A DNA stretch of 64,000 nt, from the NCBI RefSeq assembly GCF_029168945.1, contig NC_083604.1, positions 28,825,686 to 28,889,685 on the forward strand, written 5' to 3'. Below, one piece after another: positions 9,713-21,731 of this stretch. Position numbers and translations under genes: made by a program. Under the pieces are notes generated by a model that was not told the origin of the DNA, did no database searches, and saw only the letters and a list, made by a program, of their open reading frames with translations. How positions within the stretch are numbered: the stretch's first letter is position 1; every line of letters begins with the position of its first letter. The DNA is from Cannabis sativa. Its lineage: Eukaryota; Streptophyta; Magnoliopsida; Rosales; Cannabaceae.

Positions 9713-12700
9713 TAATTGATTTACTTGCAAGAAATTTGGACTTTAAAACGATTGTTTGTATGTTCTTTGGATGGTATCATGTTGTATTGAGTGTTATTTG
9801 ATGATTGATTGATGTTTGTGAAATTTTCGTAAAAAATAATTGCGATTTTATCTCTGGAATTATTTTTATTGGATAGTATGGAAAAAATTAAGCAAGTTAG
9901 CCTTTTACAGAACTTAATTTGGATTTTATTTGAATTAGTTATGATTTTTTGAAGATTTGAAAAAATCGGGGCTGTGCTGATATTTTCCTGCGATCGCAGA
10001 TCTGTCCGTACAGTTTCGAATTTTTTTGTATTTCTTCGATTTTTCATGCTTTTTCATGGAATTGACTTCCAATTTTTTGTATAGTTTTGTATTTATACTA
10101 TTACTATTCCTAATTCAATTCTAATTATCATTTTGAATTAATTTAATATTTTTTAAATTTAATTCAAGATATTAGTGTAATTTGAATTTGAATAGAATTA
10201 GTATCTATCTTCTTGCTTAAAAAATCTATCTTATTTTTAAATTTGATTATATCTTATTTTTTTTAAAATTTAAGGTCAGATTTTATAAGATATTTATAAA
10301 ATCTTTTAAGATATTTTTTAAAATATCTTATCTTTTAAGATATTTTTAATTATATCTTATCTTTTAAGATTTTTTTTTTAAAATCTTTTTAGATATTTTG
10401 ACCTTATTTAAATTTAAAATAAGATATTTATAATCATGTAATTTTAAATAGATGTAAGATATTTTGCTAACTTTTAAATTTTGTTATTTTATTTATTTAA
10501 ATTAAATTTAAAATCTGAAAAGATATTTCATTTATCTTTTCTAATTTTTATTTAATTTTTATTTTTAAAATAACATTTAATTTTTAAAAGTAGTTAGCAA
10601 ATTTTTGAAATGATATTTAGGTTGGTTGAAACCTAATTTTTCAAAATTGTAGGTTTAATTTTAAATTTATTTTTTTTAATTTTCGATTTTTTTTCAAATT
10701 CTTTTAAAATTTTCGAATTTTTTTTATTATTTAATTAATTATTTTCGAAATTAAATATTTAATTTAAAATTAAATAAATCCTACATCCAACTATCCAGCT
10801 AACCTTGTTGCAGGAGTATGTGTTTTAACTTGTTTGTAAGTTTTAAAAACCTATTATTACTTGATTGCAAATAACCATGGTTACCTTTTGCCAGATCTAA
10901 TGATCTGATGGCTCCCTTGGTCAAGATAATAATTTGTAACAGGTATAATTTACAATCTTCTTTCATCTGTGTATGACCTAGCAACATGATAGGACCCATC
11001 CAAAGTGTGTCTGTGTGAGCCTATGTGTTTAATTTGATTATAGATGCATATAGGTTGCTGTTGCTAAAATAAATTATCATAGTTCTTGATAGAATTTATT
11101 TAGGCCCATTTAGTTTTTGGGCTTATTCAATTAATAACAGTTGTTCTTATTAAGGTTAAATTCCTCTCTTTTGGGCCTTGTGTGAGAGTTGGGAGCCATA
11201 GAAGTGGGTACGACATACCGAACTCCAAGACCCCCTCACACAAACCACCCCAATTGTGAAGGCCCATTTGCCTGATTTGAACAACTGTACTAGGTTAATT
11301 ACACTAGTTTAACCTAATAAAATTGATTAGCAACATAATTAATTTCATTTATTTTGAAATTAATTTAAGAAAAATATAGTTTAAAGAATTTTTTTTATTC
11401 TAAGCTAAACTATATGTATTTTCTTGTATTTAATTAAATATAGAATTATAACCATCTAGATTCTTTCTGGAGCTTAATTTAAATTTTTCATTAAATATTC
11501 CTATTTAAGTTGATATTTAGTTATCTACAACTAACCAACTTAAATCTGAATATCTTTTGAATTTCAAATTTCAAAATTAAGTTGAGAAATTTTAGGCATT
11601 GGTTATTAAGATTCTTTAGATATTTTTTAAGTTAATATCTTTTCGAATATTAACTTAAAATGGAATATTTTCAAATTAAGTGGTTACAACTTAATTTTTG
11701 ATATTTAATTAAATTTAAATTTGAAAAATATTTAAGTTCTAGATTTTTTCTAATACAACTTAAATTAGATATTTTTTCAAATTTTGTGGAAAAGATACTT
11801 AGTCAAATAAGATATTTTCTAGATAGTTATTTCTAGACTACTTATTATTTCTAATATTAAATAGGAAAATATTATAAATTGTGAAATTAATTATTTAATT
11901 AATTTTGGTACAATTTATTTTAAGTATAGTTTTCCTAGTATTAAACTAGAAATTAATAATTAAGCATTCTCTACACTTAATTATTTATTTCTTGAATTTA
12001 ATACATTTAATTAATTTGAAAATTAAATATCTAAGTTGATTTTTATCATCATACTTAAATATTTCTTTTTCATGACATTTAATTAAATAGAAAATTATTT
12101 TTAGTTGAAATTTATTTTTTTTTCAACTAAATTTATATAATTTTCAAAATATATTTTTTTTTCTTTATTTTATTAATCAAATTTCGAAGTTGCATTTCTT
12201 AAATGCTGGAATTCGAATTTTATCTTGAAAAATAGATTAAGTTGTAAATTAATTATTTATTTTAATTAATTCTTGGATCAACTTAAATCAATGATTTTTT
12301 CATTTATTGATTAATTTAAAATAAATTAAATTAAAGTATATTATTAGAAATTGAATTAATTAGTCAATGGAAAATCTAGATAGATGATATTTTTTCTTGA
12401 AGTATTTTTCTAGTGTATTTAATTAAATAGAAAATTAATATTTAAGTTGATTTTCATCATCATACTTAAATATTTGAAATTTTTCTTATATATTTAATTA
12501 AATAGGAAAATTATATTTTTTGTTGTAAATTAATTTTATTAATTAATTTTGGGCCAACATTAAATTAGAATAATTTTTCTAGGATTAATTTTTTATTTTA
12601 ACATGCATTTTCGAAAATTGTATTCTTAAATACTTTAATTTTTCGAAATGCAATATATATTTATAGAAAATTAAATTTGAGTTGTAAATTAATTTATATT

Positions 12701-12940
12701 AATTTTGTAACAACTTAAATTGAATATTTTTCTAAATATTTATTGGAAATTATTACTAAGATGGAAATAATTCATGTTATTTTTATATCCATCTAAGTAA
12801 AATTTATAAATATTAAATTAAAATTTATATTTAGAATTTTTCATTCTAAATTGGAAATTTTAAATAAATATATATTTAAAATAAATAAATTAAATAAAGA
12901 GAATCAAAGAAAATACAACTCACTTTAAATAATGAGCTTG
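9713..12940 (+). other. Copia-A copy 2 AT-rich leader
   Basis: About 3.2 kb without a credible gene. 9960-10012 is a short GC-richer patch with the palindrome CTGCGATCGCAG. 10080-10780 is made of runs such as 'atcttttaagatatttt'. 11150-11290 is an ordinary-composition block ('cctctcttttgggccttgtgtgagag'). 11480-12800 is an array of imperfect TTAAGTTG..CAACTTAA hairpins. The same order is found reversed in copy 3 (46200-49400). Confidence 0.7.
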
Positions 12941-12944
12941 ATTA

Positions 12945-13745
12945 TTATTAAGATATTCGATCTCCATTGTTGGTCTTACAAAAGTTAAATGTTTTCAATA
13001 TAACCTCGAGACGCTAGACTTCGTCCCCCTATGGATGGTTATTCGTTGAACGAATTTAACACCGTAAGATTTCATTTGATAAGTGTTTTGTAAGTTTTCG
13101 TCTCTATTAGACTCTCCCCTAAGGTGACTACTTAGAGATAAACTTATGAAACATGAAACAATGGTGGAAGCTCATAAAATGAGAATAACCTTGACTCTCG
13201 CCTACCGGGACAACGTTGGATTCTTATTTTGATCGAATAAAAGGTTGCTAGAATGGTTTCTATTTTAGATGAGCTGACAACTCTATTCAATAAATGATGC
13301 TTTGACTCTCGCCTACCGGACACCTTTGTATCGGTTGTTGAAAACCTTGGAAATTATTTAGGATTGTATGTTTTAGTATTTTCACTAGTCATTCCTACTT
13401 GCTATATGTTTATAATTTCTGAATTGTGTATGAATTTATATTGAACCATGTTATTTTCTGTTATTAAGTTGTAGTTTAATTTCGAATCTTCATTGTTGGT
13501 CTAACATGTTTATTTTTCTAATGAGATAAATCCCTAATGGATTTTCACCATTAGACATACATAATAGTGTAAGATCTCGAAAGATAAGTATTGTATATGC
13601 GACATCTAACTGTTCATCAATTGATGACACCTTAGACTAGTATTTTTACAATATGAAACAAGAAGATTACATAAATAAGATTACTTTGTCTTTCGCTAAT
13701 CGAAGCATCGTTGGATTCTTATTTATAAACGAAATTATCCTAATT
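12945..13745 (+). repeat. Diverged direct repeats in the Copia-A leader
   Basis: A block running from 'ctccattgttggtct' through 'ctcgcc' to 'gttggattctta' occurs at about 12960-13225 and again, diverged, at about 13487-13715, with a partial copy at 13295-13330. The most conserved word is 'ttgactctcgcct' (13191, 13302; 'ttgtctttcgct' at 13684). In copy 1 the same words lie just before gag (25509 and 25622). Confidence 0.65.
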
Positions 13746-13749
13746 CCTC

Positions 13750-16140
13750 TTAGCTTATTCATTTCGAATTAGCTTCAAAACATATCATTGGATGAATGGT
13801 CTATAAATCATTTCATGTCATTCTATATTTTCTCTTAAGAAATTAAATGACGCATATGATTATAATCCCGAAATTCTATTCCCAATTGATATAAATCCTC
13901 AATCTTAGAAATCTCCTACTTGTATGGGCAAATCTGACTTAGAGTTTGTATTAGTAGTGCTGGTCCAAGATAGAATTACTCATTATATTTGGTATAAATT
14001 TAAGTCTTTGACTTTAATTTTAGATTCCAAATAGAAATTTTCTTAAATTTCTAATTCCAGATACAATACAGTTACACTTTCTCAAGTGTTTAATATCCAT
14101 CTTTTATTAATGGATTCAAACTGTATGGAATATGAGTTAGGTATTCTGTGACCAGGATCCACTTGCAGTATTCTAAGAACTCTTTGATGTAACTAAACCT
14201 ATGTCATCAATAGACACTACCACATTTTTTTTAATCTATGGCATTTGTATCTTGTTCATAGTGGATTTGACAAGATCAATCTCTGCAAAGAGTTAATATG
14301 CCTATATCCACTGAAAGTAGTTCATCTCATTCGCAGATGGATGTACATTCAGGGGTGGATATGAGTTTTTCGTTGTATTCTTAAAACGATAACTCTAGAT
14401 TATACCTTTTAGCAAGAAATTTGAAATGTTTGAAAAATTTCATTAATTTCTAGCAATAGTTAAAACCATTAAGGTAAGTGGTTAAAGATCTTGCGAACTG
14501 ATAGGGGTGGAGAAATAGTTAGTAGATATGCAGTTTAAAGATCATTAAATTGATTTTTGAATTATATCCAAACTTACCTCCCCAGAAATTTCCAGTTGCA
14601 TGTTGATGATTAGTTACTAGTCGTTGCCTAATTCCTTCTATGGTAATACAATTTCAGAATGATGTAATGGTTGTATACTTAATGTAAATCATTACTAGAT
14701 TCATGGATGACCTAATCAAAATCTTAAGAAAAGCTAGAACCATTAACCATGGTTTGTTAGCTATTCTAAGTGATTAGGGGTGGACCATCCCATTGTCAAT
14801 AGATAAGAAAGTGTTTGTTCAAACAAATACTACTTTTCTAAGATAATGACTAAGTCTGAAAACAAGTAGCAAATAAAGGAGATATTTAATTCTTGATTCC
14901 AAAAGTGTTCTATCATCTTATATAACATATGATGATCCCACTGCCTCTGTTGTCTTGTCACAACCGAAGAGATCAATACCATTTAGTTTTCTTAGACATA
15001 ATTCACGGTGCCTTGTCGTAGTGGGAGAGTTTCTAGGAACTCACCTTCTTATGACTTGGGAGACACTAGTGATTTAAATCCATTGTGAGTTTAAACAAGT
15101 AATGGATTGTCAAGATAAGAAACTAAGAAGAAAGCCAATAGAACTATGGTTTAATCCATTCACATGGAGTAACCTAAAGTTTTCTATTACAAGGACATAA
15201 AAGGAAATTTTCGTTTATAAGTCCATTCAATGGACTTAACAAAACTTCCTGTTCCTAGTATTATAGGTTTGAGTTTATCTAAACCTATGGCTTGTGGTAT
15301 ACCTGGTAATTACTTACTCTAATGCAAGAAACTTACTTTAGTAAGATGCTGAAGCATTTTCTTTCTAATGGCAATCTATTGAAGATTCACAACTTCTTAG
15401 GTATAGATTTTATTTATCTAAGGAAAAGTCTTAACTATTCCAGAAAAGATAAAGTCATGAAAGAATTTCTTATATCAACAGTGAGAGGTCTTAGATATGC
15501 TTTTGTATGCCTTAGACCAGACACCTGCTGTTGAGTGGGAGTAATGAGTAGGTATCAGATTAATCCAGGAGAAGAACATTGGAAGACAATCAAGTAAATC
15601 CTAAGATTAAGAAGAGGAACTATATGTTAGTCTATAAGAGTGTGTTTAAAACTCTTAGACTACACCACATCAGATTTCGAAATTTGCCTATGTGCTAGTA
15701 AATATTTCTGATAAGATGGTGGTTACTCTGGGGGTGGAATAGTGAATTTGGAGAAGTGTAAAAACCTATCTGAAGTCTCTAGGTCTACCAGAGAGGGACT
15801 GAATGTTAAAGCTGCAGGAAAGGTACTTATTCAGTCTAAGGAAAGTTCTATACATCTTTGGCATCATTCCAAATTGCCTTAAACTACTAGTGTTAATTTC
15901 CTGATTAACCAAAAGTAGTTGCCAAAGATATAGAATCCAGTATCCCAAGAGAGTAGACATATAGAGAGGAATTTCACATTATCAATGATTTTGTGATTAA
16001 GGAAGAGTAATAGTGGAGAAAAGGTTGTGGTTAATTCAACCTTTCAGATCCTATTACGAGGAGTTTACTACTACTACACTTGATTTGTATATCAAGGTGT
16101 TGAGATTATTTGAAACGCACTTTTTGTTTTATATTAGTGC
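13750..16140 (+). pseudogene. Decayed pol of Copia-A copy 2
   Basis: Fragments in several frames align with Copia pol. The clearest is 15370-15740: the region from the end of RT into RNase H, with 'FLGID', 'VRGLRYAFVCLRPD' and, after a TGA at 15532-15534, 'VGVMSRYQINPGEEHW'. Earlier parts (13920-15300) keep only traces. Many stops and frame changes make it non-functional. The TGA at 15532 is also present in copy 3 (about 43674-43676), so the lesion was inherited and not acquired after insertion. Confidence 0.7.
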
Positions 16141-16151
16141 AAGTGGGAGTT
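16140..16151 (+). promoter_or_regulatory. Copia-A polypurine tract
   Basis: 'aagtgggagtt' lies directly before the 3' LTR TGTTGGG. The same tract is found before the LTR in copy 1 (28471-28481) and, inverted, after the LTR in copy 3 (43059-43070). Confidence 0.75.
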
Positions 16152-18046
16152 TGTTGGGTTTTATGCCCTAAATAAAACTCATTTCAATATAATCAGATTT
16201 ACTTATTAATATAGATCAGAAATAACATTTAATGTTGCATGGTTCACATGATTTATTTCATGATTGTATGTACATAATGTATAAATTCATCTGAAACCCT
16301 TTTCACATACTTGATCCTATTTATTGTGCCGTCAACACATTGGAAAGTAAACATGACTATGTGAATAAAGTTCCTAGATTTATCAGACACAGGGTTTTAC
16401 TGATATGATAATCTACAACAAGAGTTTACTTGTATTTGGAGAAATACTATGTTCTTTCCAGAACATTGGTTAAAGTAAAGCTCAGGTTGGATGCATGGAG
16501 TATGCATCGGAAGGGACCGATATTGAACTTTGACTTAGATTTAATTAAACTTACCGTAAAATCTATTCAAGTCAATATCGCCTAGTTGATCCTAGATCAA
16601 ATGATCTTAATCCTGTTATGATTAGGCTCAATCTTGAAAGGCTATTCGTGTTCTTTGATTTGTTAGTTAAGCCTACTTTTAGGTCAGGGTGATACGTACA
16701 TTTTGGGAACACGGTAGTGCAATTGAGTGGGAGCGCTATCATAAACATGGAATCTATAGCTTCTATCTGGCGAATAGTAAGCAAAGGATGATCTCCTTCG
16801 AGCTTGACCAAACGAACATAAATGGTGGAGTACTCATTTCACATAAGCTGAAATATCATTTATACGGGGTCAAGTGTTTTAAGGAATAAATACATTGTAG
16901 GGTGTTACGGTAATCTAATCCCTTTACAGTGTAAATCATTCATATAGAGGATCAGTGATCAAATTAGGATTATAACAATGGATAACTAATGATGTGTCTA
17001 TATGGTGGAACATATAGAGCATTCTATATACTGAGAGTGCAATTCTAAGTTCTATGCGTGGATTCAACGAAGAATTAATAAGTTAGTGAATTTTAGTGCT
17101 AAATTCTTGATCTACTTATTGGAAGCTCGGTTATATAGACCCATGGTCCCCCCACTAGTTGAGATAATATTGCTTGTAAGACTCATGTAATTGGTTTTGA
17201 TTAATCAATTATAATTCACAAGTTAGACTATGTCTATTTGTGAAATTTTCACTAAGTAAGGGCGAAATTGTAAAGAAAGAGTTTTAGGGGCATATTTGTT
17301 AATTATGATACTTTGTATGGTTCAATTAATAAATATGATAAATGACAATATTATTTAATAATTATTTATAGTTATTAAATAGTTAGAATTGGCATTTAAA
17401 TGGTTGAATTAGGAAATTGGCGTTTTTGAGAAAATCAGATGCAGAAAAGATAAAACTGCAAAATTGCAAAAAGTGAGGCCCAAATCCACTTGTATAGGGC
17501 CAGCCACTTTTGTAGGAAATTTAAACTGATTTTTTTTCATTATTTTAATGCCAAATAATTCAAACCTAACCCTAGTGGAATGCTATAAATAGATAGTGAA
17601 GGCTTCAGGAAAATTACACTAAAATTTCACACTTAAATTTTCTATTTTTCCTTCAGAGAAAAACCTGAGCCTTTCTCTCTCCCTATCTTTAGCTGCCACT
17701 TCTTCTTTCTCTTCCCTCTTGAATTAGAGTAGTGCCCACACACAGCAAGTGATACCTCAATCATAGTGAGGAAGATCGTGAAGAAAGACTTTCAGCAAGA
17801 AGGAGGTTTCAGCATCAAAGATTCAGAGAAAGAGATCCAGGTTCAGATATTGATAATGCTCTGCTACAGAAAGGAATCAAGGGCTAGATATCTGAACGGA
17901 AGGAGTCATTATATTCCGCTGCACCCAATGTAAGGTTTCCTAAACTTTATATGTGTTTATTTCATCGTTTTTGAAAGTTCATATTTAGGTTGTTAATAAA
18001 CATACTTGTGAGTACATCTAAGATCCTGGTAAAATAATTTCCAACA
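16152..18046 (+). repeat. Copia-A copy 2, 3' LTR
   Basis: 1,895 bp with the same TG..CA ends as 7798-9693. The differences seen are single bases, for example near 16319, 16371 (one T fewer), 17552, 17778, 17971 and 17990. The target duplication CAATG follows directly. Confidence 0.93.
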
Positions 18047-18051
18047 CAATG

Positions 18052-20621
18052 TCCATGCTTCTTTGCCTGCTATGACAATGTCATTTCTGTCCTCTACAAC
18101 TGCCACCTCGGTGCTTGGAAATTCAAGTATAAAATCTGCCAAGGCTTGCCCCTTGATCGCAGTTCTCGGTTTATACTTGATGTCGAACTAACTCAACTCC
18201 ATCGCCCACTTTAACGATCTCCCCGATGCTTCTGGTTTTGCTAAAACTTGTCTTAAGGGGAAGTTTGTCAAAACTTCAATGCTGTGAGCCTGGAAGTAGG
18301 GTCACAATTTTCTTGAGGATATTATCAAGGCGAAAGCCAATTTCTCCATTTGAGGATAACGCATCTCGACGTCTAGTAATCGCTTACTGACGTAATACAC
18401 CGGGTATTGGCGTTAGTACTGAACTAATCGCATATTCGGAGACGGCCAAATAGATAGACAAAACTTCTCCGGACAACGGCTTCGATAAGATTGGAGGTTG
18501 CCCCAAATGCGTTTTTAAAGCTTGAAAGGCTTGCTTGCATTTTGGGTTCCAATGAAACCTTTTGTTGCCTTTCAAAGTCTGAAAAAACTCCTTACACTTA
18601 TCAGAAGATCTGGATATAAAGCGGTTTAAAGCTGCGACTTTACCTGTGAGGCTTTGAACCTCCTTTGGCTTGGTCAGTGATGGCATCTCCACCAATGCCC
18701 TGATCTTCGCAGGATTGGCTTCTATTCCTCGCTGATTTACCATAAAACCAAGGAATTTCCCAGAGCCCACCCCAAAGACGCATTTCAACGGATTAAGACG
18801 CATCTTGTATCGCCGCAATATGTCGAACCTGGCCTGCAAGTGGGTAATATGATCCTTCGCATGTTGTGATTTTACGAGCATATTGTCAACATATACCTCC
18901 ATTGTCTTTCCAATGAGATCTGCGAACATCATATTCACTAGCCTTTGATAAGTCGCACCTGCGTTTATTAAACCAAAAGGCATTACTTTGTAACAGTATA
19001 ATCCTCGATCAGTAATGAACGAGGTATGTTCTTGGTCTGGTTCATACATCGGGATTTGATTGTATCCCGAGTACGCATCCATGAAGCTCAAAAGCGCGTG
19101 ACCTGCAGTGGCATCGACAAGCTGGTCAATGCTAGGAAGAGGAAAGCTGTCTTTGGGACAGGCTTTGTTTAGATCCGTAAAATCAACGCATGTGCGCCAT
19201 GAGCCATTAGGCTTTGGCACAAGTACGGGGTTTGCTAACCAGTTGGGGTAAAATGACTCCCGTATAAAGCCGCAGGCAAGGAGGCGGTCGACTTCTTCTT
19301 TCAGCGCTTGGTACCTCGCGGTGTCCATTTTGCGGCGCTTTTGTCGGACACCTCGCACTTCGGGGTCAATGTTCAAGCGATGACACATGACCTGTGGAGA
19401 TATCCCGACCATATCTGAATGTTTCCAGGCAAAGATATCAAGATTTTTCTTTAAAAAGGTCGTTAATTGTTCTCGCAGCTGTAAATTTAATTTAGAACCA
19501 ATTTTTAAAACCTTGTTATTATCTATAGGATCTATAGGTACCTCGATTGTGTCTTTCGCGGCTTGGGCTGCGGCGGTGTGATCGAGGATTCTTGGATCCA
19601 AGTCTGGTTCGTCCACGTGTGGCACCTCCTCGATCCTGAGGATCTCCTGGCGAGGCGGTGGTGCACCTAAAAGGTAGATAACATTTACCGTCCTTTTTTC
19701 TGCGAGTTTAACGGCTGCGTTATAACATTCTCGTGAGTCGAATTGGACTCCCCGCACCGAACCTACTCCAGCGGGAGTAGGGAACTTCATCGTCAGATGA
19801 TAGATCGAGGTTATGATCTTCATCTCTTTTAGGATTGGTCGACCAATTACGGCGTTATACGCTGAGTATTGGTCGATTACTGCGAAGTCGGCCATCGACT
19901 TGGCTGTTACTGGGGCAGTTCCCAAAGTGATTGGGAGCTTGATCATTCCTTTAATTGTTATAACATCTCCCGAAAAGCCATAGATGCTTGATGTCATAGG
20001 TCGCAAATCCTTCTCTTGCAACCCCATTTGCTTGAAGGCTTGGAAATTCAACAAATTCACTGAACTCCCATTGTCAACCAGTATACGATGGACATTGTCC
20101 CCACCAATATTGGCGACTATTACCAGTGCATCAGAATGCGGGTGATGGACCCATCTCGCATCGCTCTCCATAAAGATGATGTCGTCGCATTCTTTCTTAA
20201 AGAGCTTCTCAGGCCGTTCACCAAGATTATTCACATTGGTAAGCGGCTTCTCCTTGGCTTCTCTGGCATACCGTTCTTGTGATTTGCGAGAGTCGCCTGC
20301 GATGTGTGGTCCTCCGATTATAGTTAGGATATTGCGAGGTGTTCTGGAGCCACTCGCGTTATGGGTTTCTCCTTTGCCATCCGCTTGGGGATGACTTTCC
20401 TCGCTCCTTTTATACTTGTCGAACTTCCCTCTCCGGATCAGCTCCTCTATCTCATCCTGCAAGACCCAACATTCTAGAGTAGTGTGACCAATGTCCTTGT
20501 GGTACTTACAGAATTTTTTAGGATCCCTCTGGTCGCAATTCCCCCTGATGGGGGGCGGCTTCTTGAAGACTCCGTTCCTTTCTTCAATCGCATAGATATG
20601 GTCTCGAGGTACGGCAAGTTC
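18052..20621 (-). pseudogene. Tat-like protease, reverse transcriptase and RNase H (pol N-terminal part)
   Basis: One minus-strand frame is open from the solo-LTR insertion (20621) to 18384. It starts with a gag-type C/H motif ('CKYHKDIGHTTLEC', about 20470-20515). The aspartic protease follows ('RILVDNGSSVNLL', with DNG for the usual DTG/DSG), then RT with 'WRTCVDFTDLNKACPKD', 'FMDAYSGYNQI' and 'YVDNMLVKS' (normally YVDD), then the start of RNase H ('LAVSEYAISSVL'). Near 18385-18420 the frame shifts. The rest of RNase H continues in another frame to 18052, with in-frame stops at 18302-18304 (TGA) and 18188-18190 (TAG). Copia-A copy 2 follows. The changed RT aspartate alone should abolish polymerisation. 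Confidence 0.88.
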
Positions 20622-21040
20622 AGTATTGTAACACCCTAACTACCTTAGGCGTATTACGTGATTTTTAAACGTACTGTGCAGCTCGTTGCTAATCAACGAG
20701 GTTTATGGAAAAACGTGATTAATTAAAATTTTTCTTTTTTAATTAAACTTATAAACCATATTACAAAAGACTCGGGATCCCGATTTATAAAATCATTTAC
20801 AAAAGTTTTAACTGTTTAACTATTACATAAAATTAAAAGTCATCTAACGACCAGTTACAAAAATTCAGCCTTGCTGTCCCGAGGATCGTACGCTCCAGGC
20901 CTAACCGCCCCGACATGTACAATCTCATAAGCTCGCTCACGGTCCATCAGCTATAGCCTTGCCTTTACCTACACATGAACATAAACTGTGAGTCGACAGA
21001 CTCAGTAAGAAAAGCATAATAATATCATACATAATTCTAA

Positions 21041-21129
21041 CTGCCGTGTCCAACACGATACTGAGTCCCGCTACTGCCATGTCCAACATGGTACTGAGCC
21101 ACTACTGCCATGTCCAACATGGTACTGAG
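21041..21129. repeat. Three 25-bp direct repeats in the solo LTR
   Basis: Units at 21041-21065, 21074-21098 and 21105-21129. The last two are identical and the first has four changes. Each contains a small hairpin: the CCATGT/ACATGG arms in the last two and a GTGT..ACAC form in the first. Confidence 0.9.
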
Positions 21130-21170
21130 TTTTGAACGTTCATAGGGACGGTACTATTGACAAGTATCCT

Positions 21171-21328
21171 CCTGATCGGTCGAACCGGTCATACTCCGGC
21201 TGCTGGTCATACTCCAGCCTGTACCGACGGGATAGGTCAATAGCACTGAACCACCAACCAAATGTCAGCCTGATCGGTCGAACCGGTCATACTCCGCCAT
21301 TGTCATACTCCAGCCTGTACCGACGTGA
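21171..21328. repeat. Duplicated module with 'catactcc' words in the solo LTR
   Basis: The block starting 'cctgatcggtcgaaccggtc' at 21171 recurs at 21269, about 98 bp later, and both run on through 'gtcatactcc' words to 'agcctgtaccgacg'. The 'ggtcatactcc' word also repeats inside each block. Confidence 0.85.
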
Positions 21329-21659
21329 CAGGGTTGGATGGTTCGAAGCCTAAATACATAACTAATGTAATCTAGCAGGCTTCCTACATGCACGCTAAAC
21401 ATGTAATCTACATATGCATACTGTTATACTAATCTTACCTGGATTCCGATTTCAAAGCTGTGGCCAACCCGACCGGAACTGAAGCTGAGCGGCGGATTAC
21501 TGGCTCCTAAACCATAAAAATCACAACGCTATAAGTGACACGCTAAATCACTTCCCGGGGACTAAAACTAGGAACTAAAAGTTTCCCTATCGATAAAAAG
21601 CATGGCAATACCCCCTAAAACATAAAAACGAGGAAAACTAGGGTCCCTGAATTTTCCCC

Positions 21660-21731
21660 AACCGGAATTCCGGTTCTGGAAAATTCAGAACCCTCATCCG
21701 GAATTCCGGATGAACAACCGGAATTCCGGTT
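21660..21731. repeat. Three GC-rich palindromes around CCGGAATTCCGG
   Basis: AACCGGAATTCCGGTT at 21660-21675 and again at 21716-21731 (perfect 16-bp palindromes), and CATCCGGAATTCCGGATG at 21695-21712 (perfect 18-bp palindrome). All share one 12-bp core but have different matching flanks, which means the outer bases are also kept symmetrical. Confidence 0.95.

Larger units (their letters stand above)
7798..18046 (+). mobile_element. Copia-A copy 2, complete, non-autonomous
   Basis: 10.2-kb element with LTRs at 7798-9693 and 16152-18046, TG..CA ends, and target duplication CAATG at 7793-7797 and 18047-18051. A primer site follows the left LTR and a purine tract precedes the right one, so it lies on the plus strand. 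By eye the LTRs differ at about six positions in 1.9 kb (about 99.7% identical). The internal 6.46 kb has no gag ORF and only a decayed pol, so this young copy must have been moved by proteins made elsewhere. It interrupts the second RNase H of the Tat-like element. Confidence 0.93.

Noticed and set aside
15766..15960. Minus-strand 64-codon ORF in Copia-A copy 2
   Set aside because: Lies antisense to the pol relic, has no homology, and the same place in copy 3 is not open.
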